The position numbers and the translations under genes were made by a program. From Zopfochytrium polystomum (taxonomy: Eukaryota > Chytridiomycota > Chytridiomycetes > Chytridiales > Chytridiaceae), in contig JAIVFJ010000029.1 of assembly GCA_025765615.1 (NCBI GenBank), positions 310,001 through 374,000 on the forward strand: a stretch of 64,000 nucleotides of DNA, written 5' to 3'. The notes below the pieces were generated by a model. The model was not told the DNA's origin and ran no database searches. It was given only the letters and a program-made list of their open reading frames with translations. This document shows, piece after piece, positions 21,173 to 30,439 of the stretch; within the stretch, counting starts at the first letter, position 1; the number at the start of each line of letters is the position of its first letter.

Positions 21173-21898
21173 ATGCCGCCAACAAGGAGGAGCGCGAAAA
21201 GTGCTGGCGCGCGCGACGCCTACTTTGTATGCCTCGATGCGCAGGGCCTGTGGCTCGACGGATTCAAGCCGGAGGGCCACGAGACCATCATGGCGATCGA
21301 TCCGACGCGGGTCGTGTTAAGAATCGGAAGGAGCTGCACGCGCGGATGAGATGAAGATTCTCTCACATATATTGAGGAAGGATGACAAGAGAGGGGCATT
21401 GGGGGACAGCGACGAGAAAGGAGGGTGCGATCACAAACCTGCACGCGCGGATGAGATGAAGATTCTCCCACACCGCATGTGACATGGAAAATGGCATAAA
21501 TAGAGAGGGAGGCATGATCAGCGCGCAGACAAACCAACTAAGAGAGCAAGAAAGAGAAAAGGAGAGAAAAGAAGGCTCAAAAGTCAACAGGTCGTGCCAA
21601 AGTCGCCCAGCGATCGCACGCTGACCAAGGAGGAGCGGAATTCACTCTTCACGTGCTCGAAGCTGCTCGAAATGACAAAGAAGGACTGCCTGCCGAGCTC
21701 GGTAAACTGCGTTCCCGTTTCGACAACTGGCAGTATTTCCCATCTCAAATCCTTTGCTTGCTTCAGGTGGTGCACTTTGGCATGACAAGAGTGAAGGAGC
21801 TGCAAAAACAATACATGGTTGAACACACAGGGAGGAAGGAGCAGGATATATCAGGGAGCGGCGCATCGGCCTTTTGGGAGAAGGTTTCCGCCAAGTGA
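21173..21898 (+). CDS. COA6-like cytochrome c oxidase assembly factor (one frame problem)
   Basis: Small twin-CX(n)C mitochondrial intermembrane-space protein that helps copper delivery to Cox2. Exons 21173-21310, 21591-21701 and 21767-21898, all joining in phase 0. Family features: DAYFVCLDAQGLWLDGF, AIDPTR, then SPSDRTLTKEERNSLFTCSK with a CX10C pair (C-SKLLEMTKKD-C) in exon 2 and HFGMTRVKELQKQYM in exon 3. The first CX9C pair needs CWRAR to precede DAYFVC, but that Cys is in the neighbouring frame; the change falls in a gcgcgcgc run at about 21195-21205, a likely assembly or replication slip. Intron 1 has a weak donor (gtcgtg) and contains a duplicated 28-mer. Confidence 0.6.
21327..21476 (+). 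repeat. 28-bp direct duplication in COA6-like intron 1
   Basis: ctgcacgcgcggatgagatg plus aagattct occurs at about 21331-21359 and again at about 21440-21468, 109 bp apart, within the first intron. Confidence 0.6.
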
Positions 21899-22706
21899 TG
21901 GCACGAAGATATTTATTTTTGCAGCTCCTCTGCAGTGAGACAACTGTGTTCTGTGCGTTAATAAGTCCGCAGCCGTTGACCTCCTCCCAATCGTGAAGCT
22001 CGTTCGGGGTAATGCTTGGAATTGGGAGATCTTTTTTTGGGGGGCTGCTTGGATTCGTCGCTCCAACCTTGACAATTCAGCACATTGTTATTGAACATCA
22101 AAAGAGAGAAACAGCAGCCACGGACTATACAGTAGCATGAAATGCTTTGACCGAATCAAAAAAGTTTATTTTATCGTACCGATTTACGCTATTTTGTCAT
22201 GCACAAATTGTGATGGTGTGCCATGCACGAGCAGTGGTGGGAGACGCAGGTGCGTCGCACAACGCTGAGTGAGTGGAAGCAAAAAAACAAACTGTATTGT
22301 GACATGTGACAAGGGATGCGAGTGATTCTCACACATACCCACCCCCCAGAGAACAGAGTGTCAGCGAGGTTACAAAAGCTTACAAGCAGTAAGCTCAATA
22401 TGAAGGTCAGGGGTGAGGCGGAGCCAAGAGTGGAAAATGGGGTGGGTGGTTTTTCCTAGAAATCAAGACTGAAGAAATACTGCTGGTACGGTTGTGGTGA
22501 ACCGCAAGGATTTGAGAGGCAGTTCGTTGATCAAGTGGGAGTGGAGTAAAAATATCATGGGTACAGGAGATGTACATGCGAAGTTTGTCTGAAAACAGGG
22601 TGAACATGCCAAGTTGGAGGAAAGTCAAGGTGATAAGAAGTACCAAGTTTGCGCAAAGAACCCAAATGTCCAGAAATATGTAAAGTTCGATTTTGAAAAA
22701 GTCCCC
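21899..22706. other. Intergenic, AT-richer
   Basis: No gene or repeat family recognised in about 800 bp. It is the 3' flank of both the COA6-like gene and the convergent WWKDSG gene. Confidence 0.4.
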
Positions 22707-24029
22707 TCATGCATTTTCCTCGTCTGCGATCACCTGCAAAAGCCAGTCTTTGTCGGCTTGTGACCTTGGAAGGGAAGGAATCTCCTCCCGCAAAGAGTTG
22801 AGTAGTCCACTGGCCCTCCACCAATCGACAACTTCTTGATTTTGTCGGTATCGTCCCCAAAGAACACCATCAACCGAAACCTTCAGAGGAAGCCCACTAT
22901 CCCTCCACCACTGAAGAAGAGGGACTCCTGTACGCTTCCCTGGGGAAGTATTCAAACATTCCGTGCGGCTTGCAGTCTCAAGTGCTTTTTCTGTGTACTC
23001 CAAGTCCAAACCACTGTCCTTCCACCACTGAAGAGTGTTGACGCTTCTGCAAGTATTCATTGCGTGCTCGTACTTCAGAGGCAAGCCACTGTCCTTCCAC
23101 CATTGTAGCACAGGGATATTTCCGCTTTGGCTTGCATCCCTCATTGAAGTCTCGTAAAGAAGCTCCAGGCCACTGTCTTTCCACCACTGCAACACTGCTG
23201 TTTGGCCATTAGAGCTTGCCAAGTCGATCGCCCTAGCATCATATTTGAGCGGCAACCCAGAGTCCTTCCACCACTGAAGCACGCCAACGTGTCCCCGTGC
23301 GCTTGCAGCTTTCAGGGCGAAATCGCTGTATCTCAGCTCCAGCCCACTATCCCTCCACCACTGCAGGATGTCAGCACGTCCAAATTGGCTTGCGTGGTTC
23401 ATTGCTGCTTCCGAGTAGGTGAACGGAAGTCCGCTGTCTTTCCACCACTGAAGTGCGTGCAAATGTCCCCTCCAACACGCTTTGTCCATGACAAGAGTGT
23501 GCGTCAGTTCCAGCCTGCTTTGCCGCAACCACTCAAGTACCACGACGTGGCCGTAGTAGTTTGCGGTGTGATAGCCATTGGAATGCGTAAACTCCACGCC
23601 AGCGCTGACTGCCCATTCCAGAGCGCCAACCTCGCCTTTGCTGCAGGCATCATCGAAAAACTCGTCTTTGAACCAGTGTGGAATGGCGTTGTGGCGGTGG
23701 ATGAATGGAAGGCAGTCCATGCTACGAGTGGGGGGAAACAAGATCAGATCATACTTCGCCATGGGCCGGGACGAGGTAAGACTCAACTGCTTGAAGATGA
23801 GCCTCGGCCGATCTGAGCTCAACTGAACGAGAGCCTTTGCTCCAAAGTCGCCCAGCCGGAAGATCGTGGCCAAGTGGTATGTCGTCTGTGCGTCGATCGA
23901 GTAGCTGCAGATCCCGGCGACGACGTGCGACGGCATGATCTGGCGCCGGCGCGCATTGGCCATCGAACGCTTCGATCGAGGCTGTGCCTCGTTAAGGTCC
24001 AGGTCGTCCGTCATTTTTCGCCTTGTCAA
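22707..24029 (-). CDS. WWKDSG-repeat (ankyrin-like) protein, intact
   Basis: 440 residues, single exon, ATG at 24029; an alternative start at 24014 (MTDDLDLNEAQ) is equally possible. Residues 25-95 form an F-box-like N-terminal region (RRQIMPSHVVAGICSYS, LATIFRLGDFGAKALVQL). Residues 130-385 hold nine to ten units of about 29 residues with consensus LQWWKDSGLxLxY then xxAxxxASxxGxxxV. The last unit breaks into a tail (LNSLREEIPSLPRSQADKDW) that is also seen in the relic at 32445. This is the most complete family member here and can serve as the reference for the others. Function unknown; repeat form suggests protein binding. The mariner element is inserted 107 bp upstream of the start. Confidence 0.8.
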   Translation of the reverse strand: MTRRKMTDDLDLNEAQPRSKRSMANARRRQIMPSHVVAGICSYSIDAQTTYHLATIFRLGDFGAKALVQLSSDRPRLIFKQLSLTSSRPMAKYDLILFPPTRSMDCLPFIHRHNAIPHWFKDEFFDDACSKGEVGALEWAVSAGVEFTHSNGYHTANYYGHVVVLEWLRQSRLELTHTLVMDKACWRGHLHALQWWKDSGLPFTYSEAAMNHASQFGRADILQWWRDSGLELRYSDFALKAASARGHVGVLQWWKDSGLPLKYDARAIDLASSNGQTAVLQWWKDSGLELLYETSMRDASQSGNIPVLQWWKDSGLPLKYEHAMNTCRSVNTLQWWKDSGLDLEYTEKALETASRTECLNTSPGKRTGVPLLQWWRDSGLPLKVSVDGVLWGRYRQNQEVVDWWRASGLLNSLREEIPSLPRSQADKDWLLQVIADEENA

Positions 24030-24135
24030 AATTATTGGGGGCAGCTCGTCTGTTGTCCGTTGGGCTGAGTCCTGCGTCCGTCGGCGGCGGCGTGGATCGC
24101 GACGTGCCGCTCTGAATTATGGGCGAGTTATTTTA

Positions 24136-24337
24136 CAGCCGTTTACCGAATTCCTTATTTTGGTAGCGGAATTTCGATGCAAATGCATCGAAATTGCAGT
24201 GCAAACCTATCGAAATTCCACTGCGACTGCAGTGCTGTTGCAGTGCAGCTGCATCGAAATTTCACTGCAAGGTCTTGCGTCATTCCCTTGGCGGCTGGCC
24301 GCAAACCAATCAGGAAGGCTCTTTCTTCTTTTGGCAA
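24136..24337 (+). repeat. Left terminal inverted repeat of the mariner-type element
   Basis: 202 bp. Inside are four copies of ATCGAAATT: inverted at 24170-24178, direct at 24187-24195, 24209-24217 and 24253-24261, the direct ones each followed by a CANTGC hexamer. 24170-24195 is a 26-base near-perfect palindrome. Confidence 0.9.
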
Positions 24338-24400
24338 TGGACATCTTCCCATCATTATCCTTCCGTCAACCCCGGCTTCTTCCTTCCCCTCTCCCACACA

Positions 24401-25414
24401 ATGCGTGGCCGACGTATTAGCAATCAAATTCGAGAGCTTGTGTACGACTGCTTCTATGGACCAGTCGCACAAACAGTACACCAGCTTGCAGGCACTTACC
24501 GAATCAGCATCCAGTCAGTGAGAAAGATTCTGGCCACGTACGAGAGATGGGGCACGCACACTCCTCCCTGTGGCGTTGGGCGTGGTCGCCCAATGTCACT
24601 CTTGCGCAACGATTTGGACTTCATTGAAGATCTCCTTTTGGAAAACCCCCAGATGCATCAGGATGAGATCGCTGGCAGGCTGAGCGAACGACTGGATCTG
24701 GCAGTGTCACCAAAGGTGGTCCACTCCGCATTGAAGTTCCTTGGAATTACAAGGAAAAAGGTTCGTGGCGAACCTATCATCTCTTCCTCCCCTCTCTCAA
24801 GTCTTCCACCAAAGCTCTCTGTCTCCTTCATCCAGAGGTCGGAGGTTGCGATTGCTGCGTTTCGCCAACTGATGGAAGAGGAGCTCGTTGCAAGCGACTG
24901 TGTTTTTGTTGACGAAACCCGCGTCGATGACAAGAGCTTCAGCCGTCGGTACGGTTATTCCAGGGCGGGCCGTCGAGCTGCAGTTCGCCAGACAGGAATC
25001 CGCGGACAAAGCACGACCCTGATAGCGGCATTGGGCGCAACAGGAATCCGTGCCAAGTGCACAGTGGACGGATCTGCAACTGCGGACATATTTGTCGACT
25101 TTCTGGTGAGCGTACTCCTTCCGAAAATGGAGGAAGGTGAAGTTCTCATTCTGGATAATGCGAGAATCCATCACGATCGTCGTGTGGGCGAGGCATGCGA
25201 AGAATACGGTGTGCGCTTGATCTACCTCCCCGCTTACTGCCCATTCCTCAATCCGATTGAAGAGGCTTTCTCAGTCATCAAGTCCGAGTTCCGTCGAATG
25301 GAAGGCCACCTTCACAACCTTTTTCAACGACACGATCTTATTTTGATGGTTTGCGATATCATAACAAGAAGAAAGGCAGTTGGCTTTATTCGCCACGCTG
25401 GCTACACCCAATAA
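24401..25414 (+). CDS. Tc1/mariner (IS630 superfamily) transposase
   Basis: 337 residues, no intron. ATG 24401 is used as it lies just inside the left inverted repeat; the frame stays open upstream into the repeat. Residues 1-120 are a bipartite paired-like helix-turn-helix DNA-binding region with a GRGRP hook between the halves (VGRGRPMSLLRNDLDFIEDL). Catalytic residues: Asp in VFVDETRVDDKSF, Asp in ILDNARIHHDRRV, Glu in CPFLNPIEEAF, with 34 residues between the second Asp and Glu (DD34E). It cuts at the inverted repeats and pastes at TA. All key residues are present and the frame is intact, so it may be active. Confidence 0.9.
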   Translation: MRGRRISNQIRELVYDCFYGPVAQTVHQLAGTYRISIQSVRKILATYERWGTHTPPCGVGRGRPMSLLRNDLDFIEDLLLENPQMHQDEIAGRLSERLDLAVSPKVVHSALKFLGITRKKVRGEPIISSSPLSSLPPKLSVSFIQRSEVAIAAFRQLMEEELVASDCVFVDETRVDDKSFSRRYGYSRAGRRAAVRQTGIRGQSTTLIAALGATGIRAKCTVDGSATADIFVDFLVSVLLPKMEEGEVLILDNARIHHDRRVGEACEEYGVRLIYLPAYCPFLNPIEEAFSVIKSEFRRMEGHLHNLFQRHDLILMVCDIITRRKAVGFIRHAGYTQ

Positions 25415-25421
25415 ACTTGTT

Positions 25422-26960
25422 TCAACTTCCGTTCAAGGCCATCTGAGCTGCGTAGCCCAAGGGGAGTCCAATCCTCAGCAGCATGTCCAGATTGATGAAC
25501 TTCAACGCGACAATGTCGATGCACTGCCTTTGAAGCACACCCAGGATCGCCGCTTGATGTGGGATCGGGGTGATCTCGCCAACAAGAGCCTCAATCGAAG
25601 TAGCAGCACTGTTCGGAGCAGCACGAGCAGATCCACCTCCGTAAAAGGCCATGCGCACAGCATAGCCCATGGGAACGCCGATAGACTCCAGCCTGTCAGA
25701 ACTGATGAACTTCAGCGACTCCACGCCAACAAAGTTGCTCCTCAAAGCGGTCAAGCACCGTTCTTGATCTCGGGCAGGGACTATCTCGCCAACAAGAGCA
25801 TCAATTGACGTATGTAACGGAGCGTGGGGAGCCGTGGCAGTTGCAGGGCCAGAGCGTGCGATAGCACCCAGTCCAGCCCCACCCAAACTGATCGCTCCTC
25901 CCTGTGGCTGCACGATGTTGTGTATCTTAGCGACAAGTTTGTCCAGCCCCTCGAAGTTAAGATGGACTTGTGGGCCAGGAATAGCCGCTGCAGAACGGTT
26001 CGGCTCAGGTGGTGACCTCTGGCCAGCTCGCTTCTGGTGGGTGCGATGGAACAGATGGTGTGCTGGAGCAGTGCGAAGAGTGGCGCCACATTCTTGCCTG
26101 ATCTGATTCGTGTTAGAGCTTTCCCTGGAGGCGTGATCGCGACCACTTACAATCATTACTGCCCAGGTTGTGACCATTGGGTGGGTGCACTTGATGGTAC
26201 CGCCGTTCTCTGAAACATAAGTGAATCCTTCACGCGCATCGACATCACCCCCGTGACAAACATAGAGATCTTCCACAGTCTGACGAAGTTCAGCCGAATC
26301 CATCTCAACCTCGGTCGACTGTCGACGATTCTCCTCATCCGATGAATCATCCCCGACATGGGTTTGAGGTGCACTCTGGGTAGCTGTCTCCGATCGCCCA
26401 CGCGTGGGCTGGGAAAGTGTCCTGAGTGGGGGACGGACAGCTGGGGTTCGAGACGCAGTTCTGGAGGATCCAGCAGCCGCTGCTGCTGTTCTGACCTTCT
26501 TCTTTTTGGTGGAGGTAGAGAGGGGATGGGAATAGGTAGAATGGGTGACGAATTTCAACTTCCAATGTTTTGCTGTTAGCCTGCTGGCGCAAACGGCTTT
26601 ACGAAACGCGGTCAGATCGCATGGCTCTTGCAGTCGGCGGTCACGCTGGGTGGCTGGGTCACGGGGGTGCCGATATCCCAGACCCCTTATCTTTCTGGCA
26701 TTCAATCTCTCACTGCCAAATGCAGCCTCAATTGCATTCTTGACGTCGTCAATAGTTGCTGTTTTCACGTCTGCAATCTGAATCTGAAGTTGCTCCGCTT
26801 TACCAAACGGTGGGGTGTATATAGCTGTGAAGGTCTCTCCACGGCTTGGACCAATCGGCAGAAAGTCATCGCTTTCTTCTCTGCTGGAGGAGCTAGTGCT
26901 GGCGTTGCTGTCCTCCAGCTTGTCCTCCAGCTCGTCCTCCAGCTCGTCGTCACTTGTCAT
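25422..26960 (-). CDS. Accessory protein of the mariner-type element, tandem SAM-like domains
   Basis: ATG at 26960. Exons 26151-26960 and 25422-26102 if the 48-bp GTAAGT...CTAAC...CAG intron (26103-26150) is removed, giving 496 residues; unspliced, the frame also stays open. N-terminus is very acidic (MTSDDELEDELEDKLED). Residues 45-170 form a globular part without clear match, followed by a Lys-rich KKKKVR and Ser/Arg-rich linker. The C-terminus holds two related units of about 55 residues, each starting SI(D/E)ALVGEI and ending IG.P(M/L)GYA..MA, which has the pattern of SAM domains. The stop lies 7 bp from the transposase stop, tail to tail. Function unknown; nuclear DNA- or protein-binding helper is an inference. 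Confidence 0.7.
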   Translation of the reverse strand: MTSDDELEDELEDKLEDSNASTSSSSREESDDFLPIGPSRGETFTAIYTPPFGKAEQLQIQIADVKTATIDDVKNAIEAAFGSERLNARKIRGLGYRHPRDPATQRDRRLQEPCDLTAFRKAVCASRLTAKHWKLKFVTHSTYSHPLSTSTKKKKVRTAAAAAGSSRTASRTPAVRPPLRTLSQPTRGRSETATQSAPQTHVGDDSSDEENRRQSTEVEMDSAELRQTVEDLYVCHGGDVDAREGFTYVSENGGTIKCTHPMVTTWAVMIVSGRDHASRESSNTNQIRQECGATLRTAPAHHLFHRTHQKRAGQRSPPEPNRSAAAIPGPQVHLNFEGLDKLVAKIHNIVQPQGGAISLGGAGLGAIARSGPATATAPHAPLHTSIDALVGEIVPARDQERCLTALRSNFVGVESLKFISSDRLESIGVPMGYAVRMAFYGGGSARAAPNSAATSIEALVGEITPIPHQAAILGVLQRQCIDIVALKFINLDMLLRIGLPLGYAAQMALNGS

Positions 26961-26974
26961 CTGACGAAGGGCAC

Positions 26975-27176
26975 TTGCCAAAAGAAGAAAGAGCCTTCCG
27001 GATTGGTTTGCGGCCAGCCGCCAAGGGAATGACGCAAGACCTTGCAGTGAAATTTCGATGCAGCTGCACTGCAACAGCACTGCAGTCGCAGTGGAATTTC
27101 GATAGGTTTGCACTGCAATTTCGATGCATTTGCATCGAAATTCCGCTACCAAAATAAGGAATTCGGTAAACGGCTG
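26975..27176 (-). repeat. Right terminal inverted repeat of the mariner-type element
   Basis: 202 bp, reverse complement of the left repeat with a single visible difference (ccg versus cag near the inner third). Carries the same four ATCGAAATT motifs. Confidence 0.9.
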
Positions 27177-27779
27177 TAACTCATTTTGTTGGGTTCATTT
27201 CTGTTGATTTATTTATGTGGGCCTAAGCCCTGATACCTGGTTTCTTTCTTGTCTTGGATGTTGTCCTTACTTCTAGTCTGTTTTTTTTTTTTCTGGACAT
27301 ATGCTGGGATTGTCGGTGGGGGGGGGCGGAGTTGACCTGCGGTTGGGCGCCTTGTCAGATTCCCTCACGGAATCTTTTACACCAACAGGTGCTTGAGTGC
27401 TGGGCCGCAACCGCATCAGGACCACGCAGTGGGCTACAAGGACGGCGACGACGACGACCCACTCTAGTGATTACCACTAATAGACGGAATCTTTTACTGG
27501 CAACCAACAATTTCGTCGTTTCCCATCAAATTGTTTGATGTTGCGGCCCACCTTCCTCAATGAACTTGAGAAATTTGTTTTCCGCTAGCAAAAATAACAA
27601 GACAGACAGACAGACAGACAGATAGACAGACAGACAGACAGACAGACAAGCAGACAGACACACCGACAGAGCAAGTGTCCGCGCGCCACGGCCGGTCGGA
27701 TGCGGAGTTCTCAAATACTTCTGCTTGCATCTTCCATTCGAAATGAGGTCCGTGTGAAGCTTGGGTACAAACCCCGCCA
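27177..27779. other. Intergenic with CAGA microsatellite
   Basis: 27254-27540 contains a T run and a G run (27317-27325). 27597-27663 is a (CAGA)n microsatellite whose minus-strand frame gives an artificial CLSV repeat. No gene seen. Confidence 0.5.
27597..27663 (+). repeat. (CAGA)n microsatellite
   Basis: About sixteen units with two interruptions (gatagaca, aagcaga). Confidence 0.8.
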
Positions 27780-29554
27780 ATGTCCATGACGACGATGCCC
27801 ACCGCCGGCGACGGAGGCGCCACGAACTCCTCAGGGGCGCCGCCGCCCGGTGGTTTCGCCCCGACCCCAGATTTTATCTACGCTTCAGGAGTGGCGCCCA
27901 CCCGTTGAGTATTAAACCACCTCCACCATTCCTGATCCCTTCTCTGTGCGTCTCGCTGACGATTCTCGTTGCTCGCTCTTCATCCGAAAATACCTTAAGT
28001 CTGCCTCACAAACTCGGTCCGCGCCTGCCCAAACTTTCCCTCCTTTCGCTTCTACGTGCCTGGCTTTGCCGCCTTCACCGCCGTCCTCTCGGTCTTCGGC
28101 CTCGTCCTCCTCGTCGCCCGCCTCGTCCTGAGCGCTCTGCGCGACCGTCGCGCTGCAAGACTCGTCGGCAAGGTCAACATCGAACCGAGCGTCGTTGTGC
28201 TGAATCTGGCCATCCTGTTTGGCGTGCTGCAGGCTGGTTTCCATGCGGTATCGTTTGCCGTGCAGTTTGACGAGCGCGGGGGGATGTTGTTTATGTGAGT
28301 GTGAGCGTGTGAACGAATGTACGAGTCGCGAGAGAGGGTGAGAGGGTGAGAGCGTGCGAATGTGAGTGAAAGAGACAAAGAGAGACGGACCTTGCGAGGA
28401 AAACATTAATGAGCTGACCATGGCATCCCACACCCCAGGACCCTCTCAAGCATCGCTTACCTCCTCGGTTACGCCGGCTTCACCCTCTACCTCCACCACC
28501 TCCTCGCCCCCGCCGCCCTCTGGTCCCCGCGCGTTCGCACCCTCCGCCGCTTTCTCCCCGCCACCATCATACTGCCCGTCGCCCAAGTCCCCGTCCGCAT
28601 CTACAGCGGCATCCTCACCGACGCGTCGCTGACCTCGCCGCCCTCGGACGCCGCGACCGCCCGGATCGCGGCTGTCGCCGTTGCCGTGTTTGCCCTGTAC
28701 AATGCCTCATTGGGGCCTTTTGCGGCAATCGTCGCCATTGCGAGGACCGCGATGGTGAAATCCCTCAAGGCTATTCTCGGCCCCGAAACCGCTGCGGCCG
28801 CTCTGAAAGGCCCAGTAGGCCCCACGGACCGAGCCGTCGTCGTCTCCGAGCCACGCAAGTTCGAGTCAGACCCACGCCAGCAGCTGTACGAGCTGTACGA
28901 GCAGCAGCAGCTGCTGCAGCAGCAACAGTGGCAAGGCTTCAACGAGTTCCCAAAGTTCCGCGACCAGCAGCTGCAGTACCAGAGCCCTCCGCACAGATCG
29001 CCTTTTGTCACTCCGCCGCGCAGGCAGTCCTCGTCGTCGGCTTCGCCGCAGGCGTCGCAGTACTCGTCGTCCGGGGCGACCTACTACACGCCGACTCCGC
29101 CGCCCGCGCGCGACTCACGCTTCGGCGACGATCCGCGCCGACCGCGGCGCCCGCTATCGGCACCGCTGGCCGCCGTGTCGCGCGATCGCGTGCACGTTGA
29201 AGGCCAGGCGCGCGCCGGCTCAGTGGCGGCGACGGTGAGGATCCTGGACTTTTTCAACGTCGCGGGCGCGGTGCTGGCGGTGATCGGCATTGTGGCGTCG
29301 GTGCTGTCGGCGTTGTACTCGGCGAAGCTGGATACCGTCTTTCTTGCGGAGGCTGTGACGATCTGGGGCGTCCTGTGAGTGTGTGTGAGTGAGTGAGAAG
29401 TCTTGGCCACTGACGCGTCGTTCTCCTCATCCCCCCACCGGGCAACGACAACGAACGACTCAGCTTCACGTTCCAAGTCACGCTCTTCGTTGCGTACATG
29501 AACGTCACTCGCACGACGGTTCACGACTTTATGGAGCTGCTTCTATCTCGCTGA
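27780..29554 (+). CDS. Seven-helix GPCR-like membrane protein 1
   Basis: Exons 27780-27903, 28000-28294, 28439-29374 and 29464-29554; phases 1, 2, 2; 481 residues. Seven hydrophobic segments: GFAAFTAVLSVFGLVLLVAR; VVVLNLAILFGVLQAGFHAV; LSSIAYLLGYAGFTLYLHHL; FLPATIILPVAQVPVRIY; AAVAVAVFALYNASLGPFAA; FFNVAGAVLAVIGIVASVLS; and IWGVL joined to FTFQVTLFVAYM. A loop of about 170 residues between helices 5 and 6 is rich in Gln, Ser, Pro and Arg (QQQQLLQQQQWQ run). Short Ser/Gly-rich N-terminus with an Asn-Ser-Ser glycosylation site. The topology is that of G-protein-coupled receptors with a long third inner loop. I recognise no class motif (no DRY or NPxxY), so receptor function is inference. Confidence 0.65.
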
Positions 29555-30439
29555 CGGCGGCTGCCTTGATGTGGCAGCTCTATGGGGAGCTCCAAACTAA
29601 TCCACATCGCCTTCACTCCGTTTCCTTCCCTCGCGACGGTTCACCAACCTGTGCACTCTCCCTCCATGCCTGCCTTTTCCTTTGATTAGCCCTCGTTCGC
29701 GAGCTCAACATTTCCTATGGCGCCGCCGCCCACAGACATGGAGAACGCTTCTATCGAGTTTTCTTACGCCTTGGTTTCGCTGCACCCATGCAACTCTATT
29801 CCACCACTTTTACTTCATTCCCCTCCGAGCGCTGGCGGGACCAGCGCCGGGCTTTGCTAAATAAAAACTTACATTTGAATGTTCCCACGTTGTTCTTGTT
29901 GGAATGTGCCCTCGCGAGAGAAAATAAAAAACAAACAACGGAAGAAAAAACCTGACTTGTCACGCCCTTTCCTGCGACCACACGATTGCACTCGCCCGCT
30001 CCCGCGACCCATCACTCCCGAGATCGCGATCACATCATCGTCGAGATCACACTCGACACTGTCGGATTTCAACAGTTCTTCGTGCTTTGATGTCCGTGCT
30101 CTAATTTCCCCCAACCCAGAAGCCCTATATGACACCGCGAATGGGAGAGCGACAGAGAGGGTGTTCCGCGGATAGAGCGACAGACTGGCGGAGGCACACA
30201 GGCACACACACACACGACTACCTACTTACTTCCCTGCAAACGGCGTATTTTTTACGTGCAGCGCCGTTTAAAAAAAAAAAAAAGGAAACGTGAAGGCGTC
30301 GACAAACGCGAAAGCGGGCCAACCATTACCTCGCTCGCTCCCTCGCTAGCCCCGTGCGCCTCGGCCCCCTCCTATCTTCTCTGAACACGCCGCAATCCCG
30401 CTTACTCGCTCGGAGTGAGCTTGTTGGCGGGAAGTTATC
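29555..30439. other. Intergenic between seven-helix gene 1 and its relic
   Basis: No gene seen. Contains a short CA repeat (30201-30215) and an A run (30269-30282). Confidence 0.4.

Larger units (their letters stand above)
24136..27176 (+). mobile_element. Two-gene Tc1/mariner-type transposon with 202-bp inverted repeats
   Basis: Bounded by inverted repeats 24136-24337 and 26975-27176, starting CAGCCGTTTACCGAATTCC and flanked by TA at 24134-24135 and 27177-27178, the Tc1/mariner target duplication. The two repeats differ at only one base that I could find, so the element moved recently. It carries a DD34E transposase on the plus strand and a second convergent gene on the minus strand filling the rest. 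Total about 3.04 kb, longer than typical Tc1/mariner elements (1.3-2.4 kb). It sits just 5' of the intact WWKDSG gene. Confidence 0.9.

Noticed and set aside
24194..24400. Longer start for the mariner transposase inside the inverted repeat
   Set aside because: The extra residues would be coded by the terminal repeat; ATG 24401 gives a normal family N-terminus.
27526..27823. Minus-strand frames with repeated CLSV/CLSVYLSV
   Set aside because: Produced by the (CAGA)n microsatellite.
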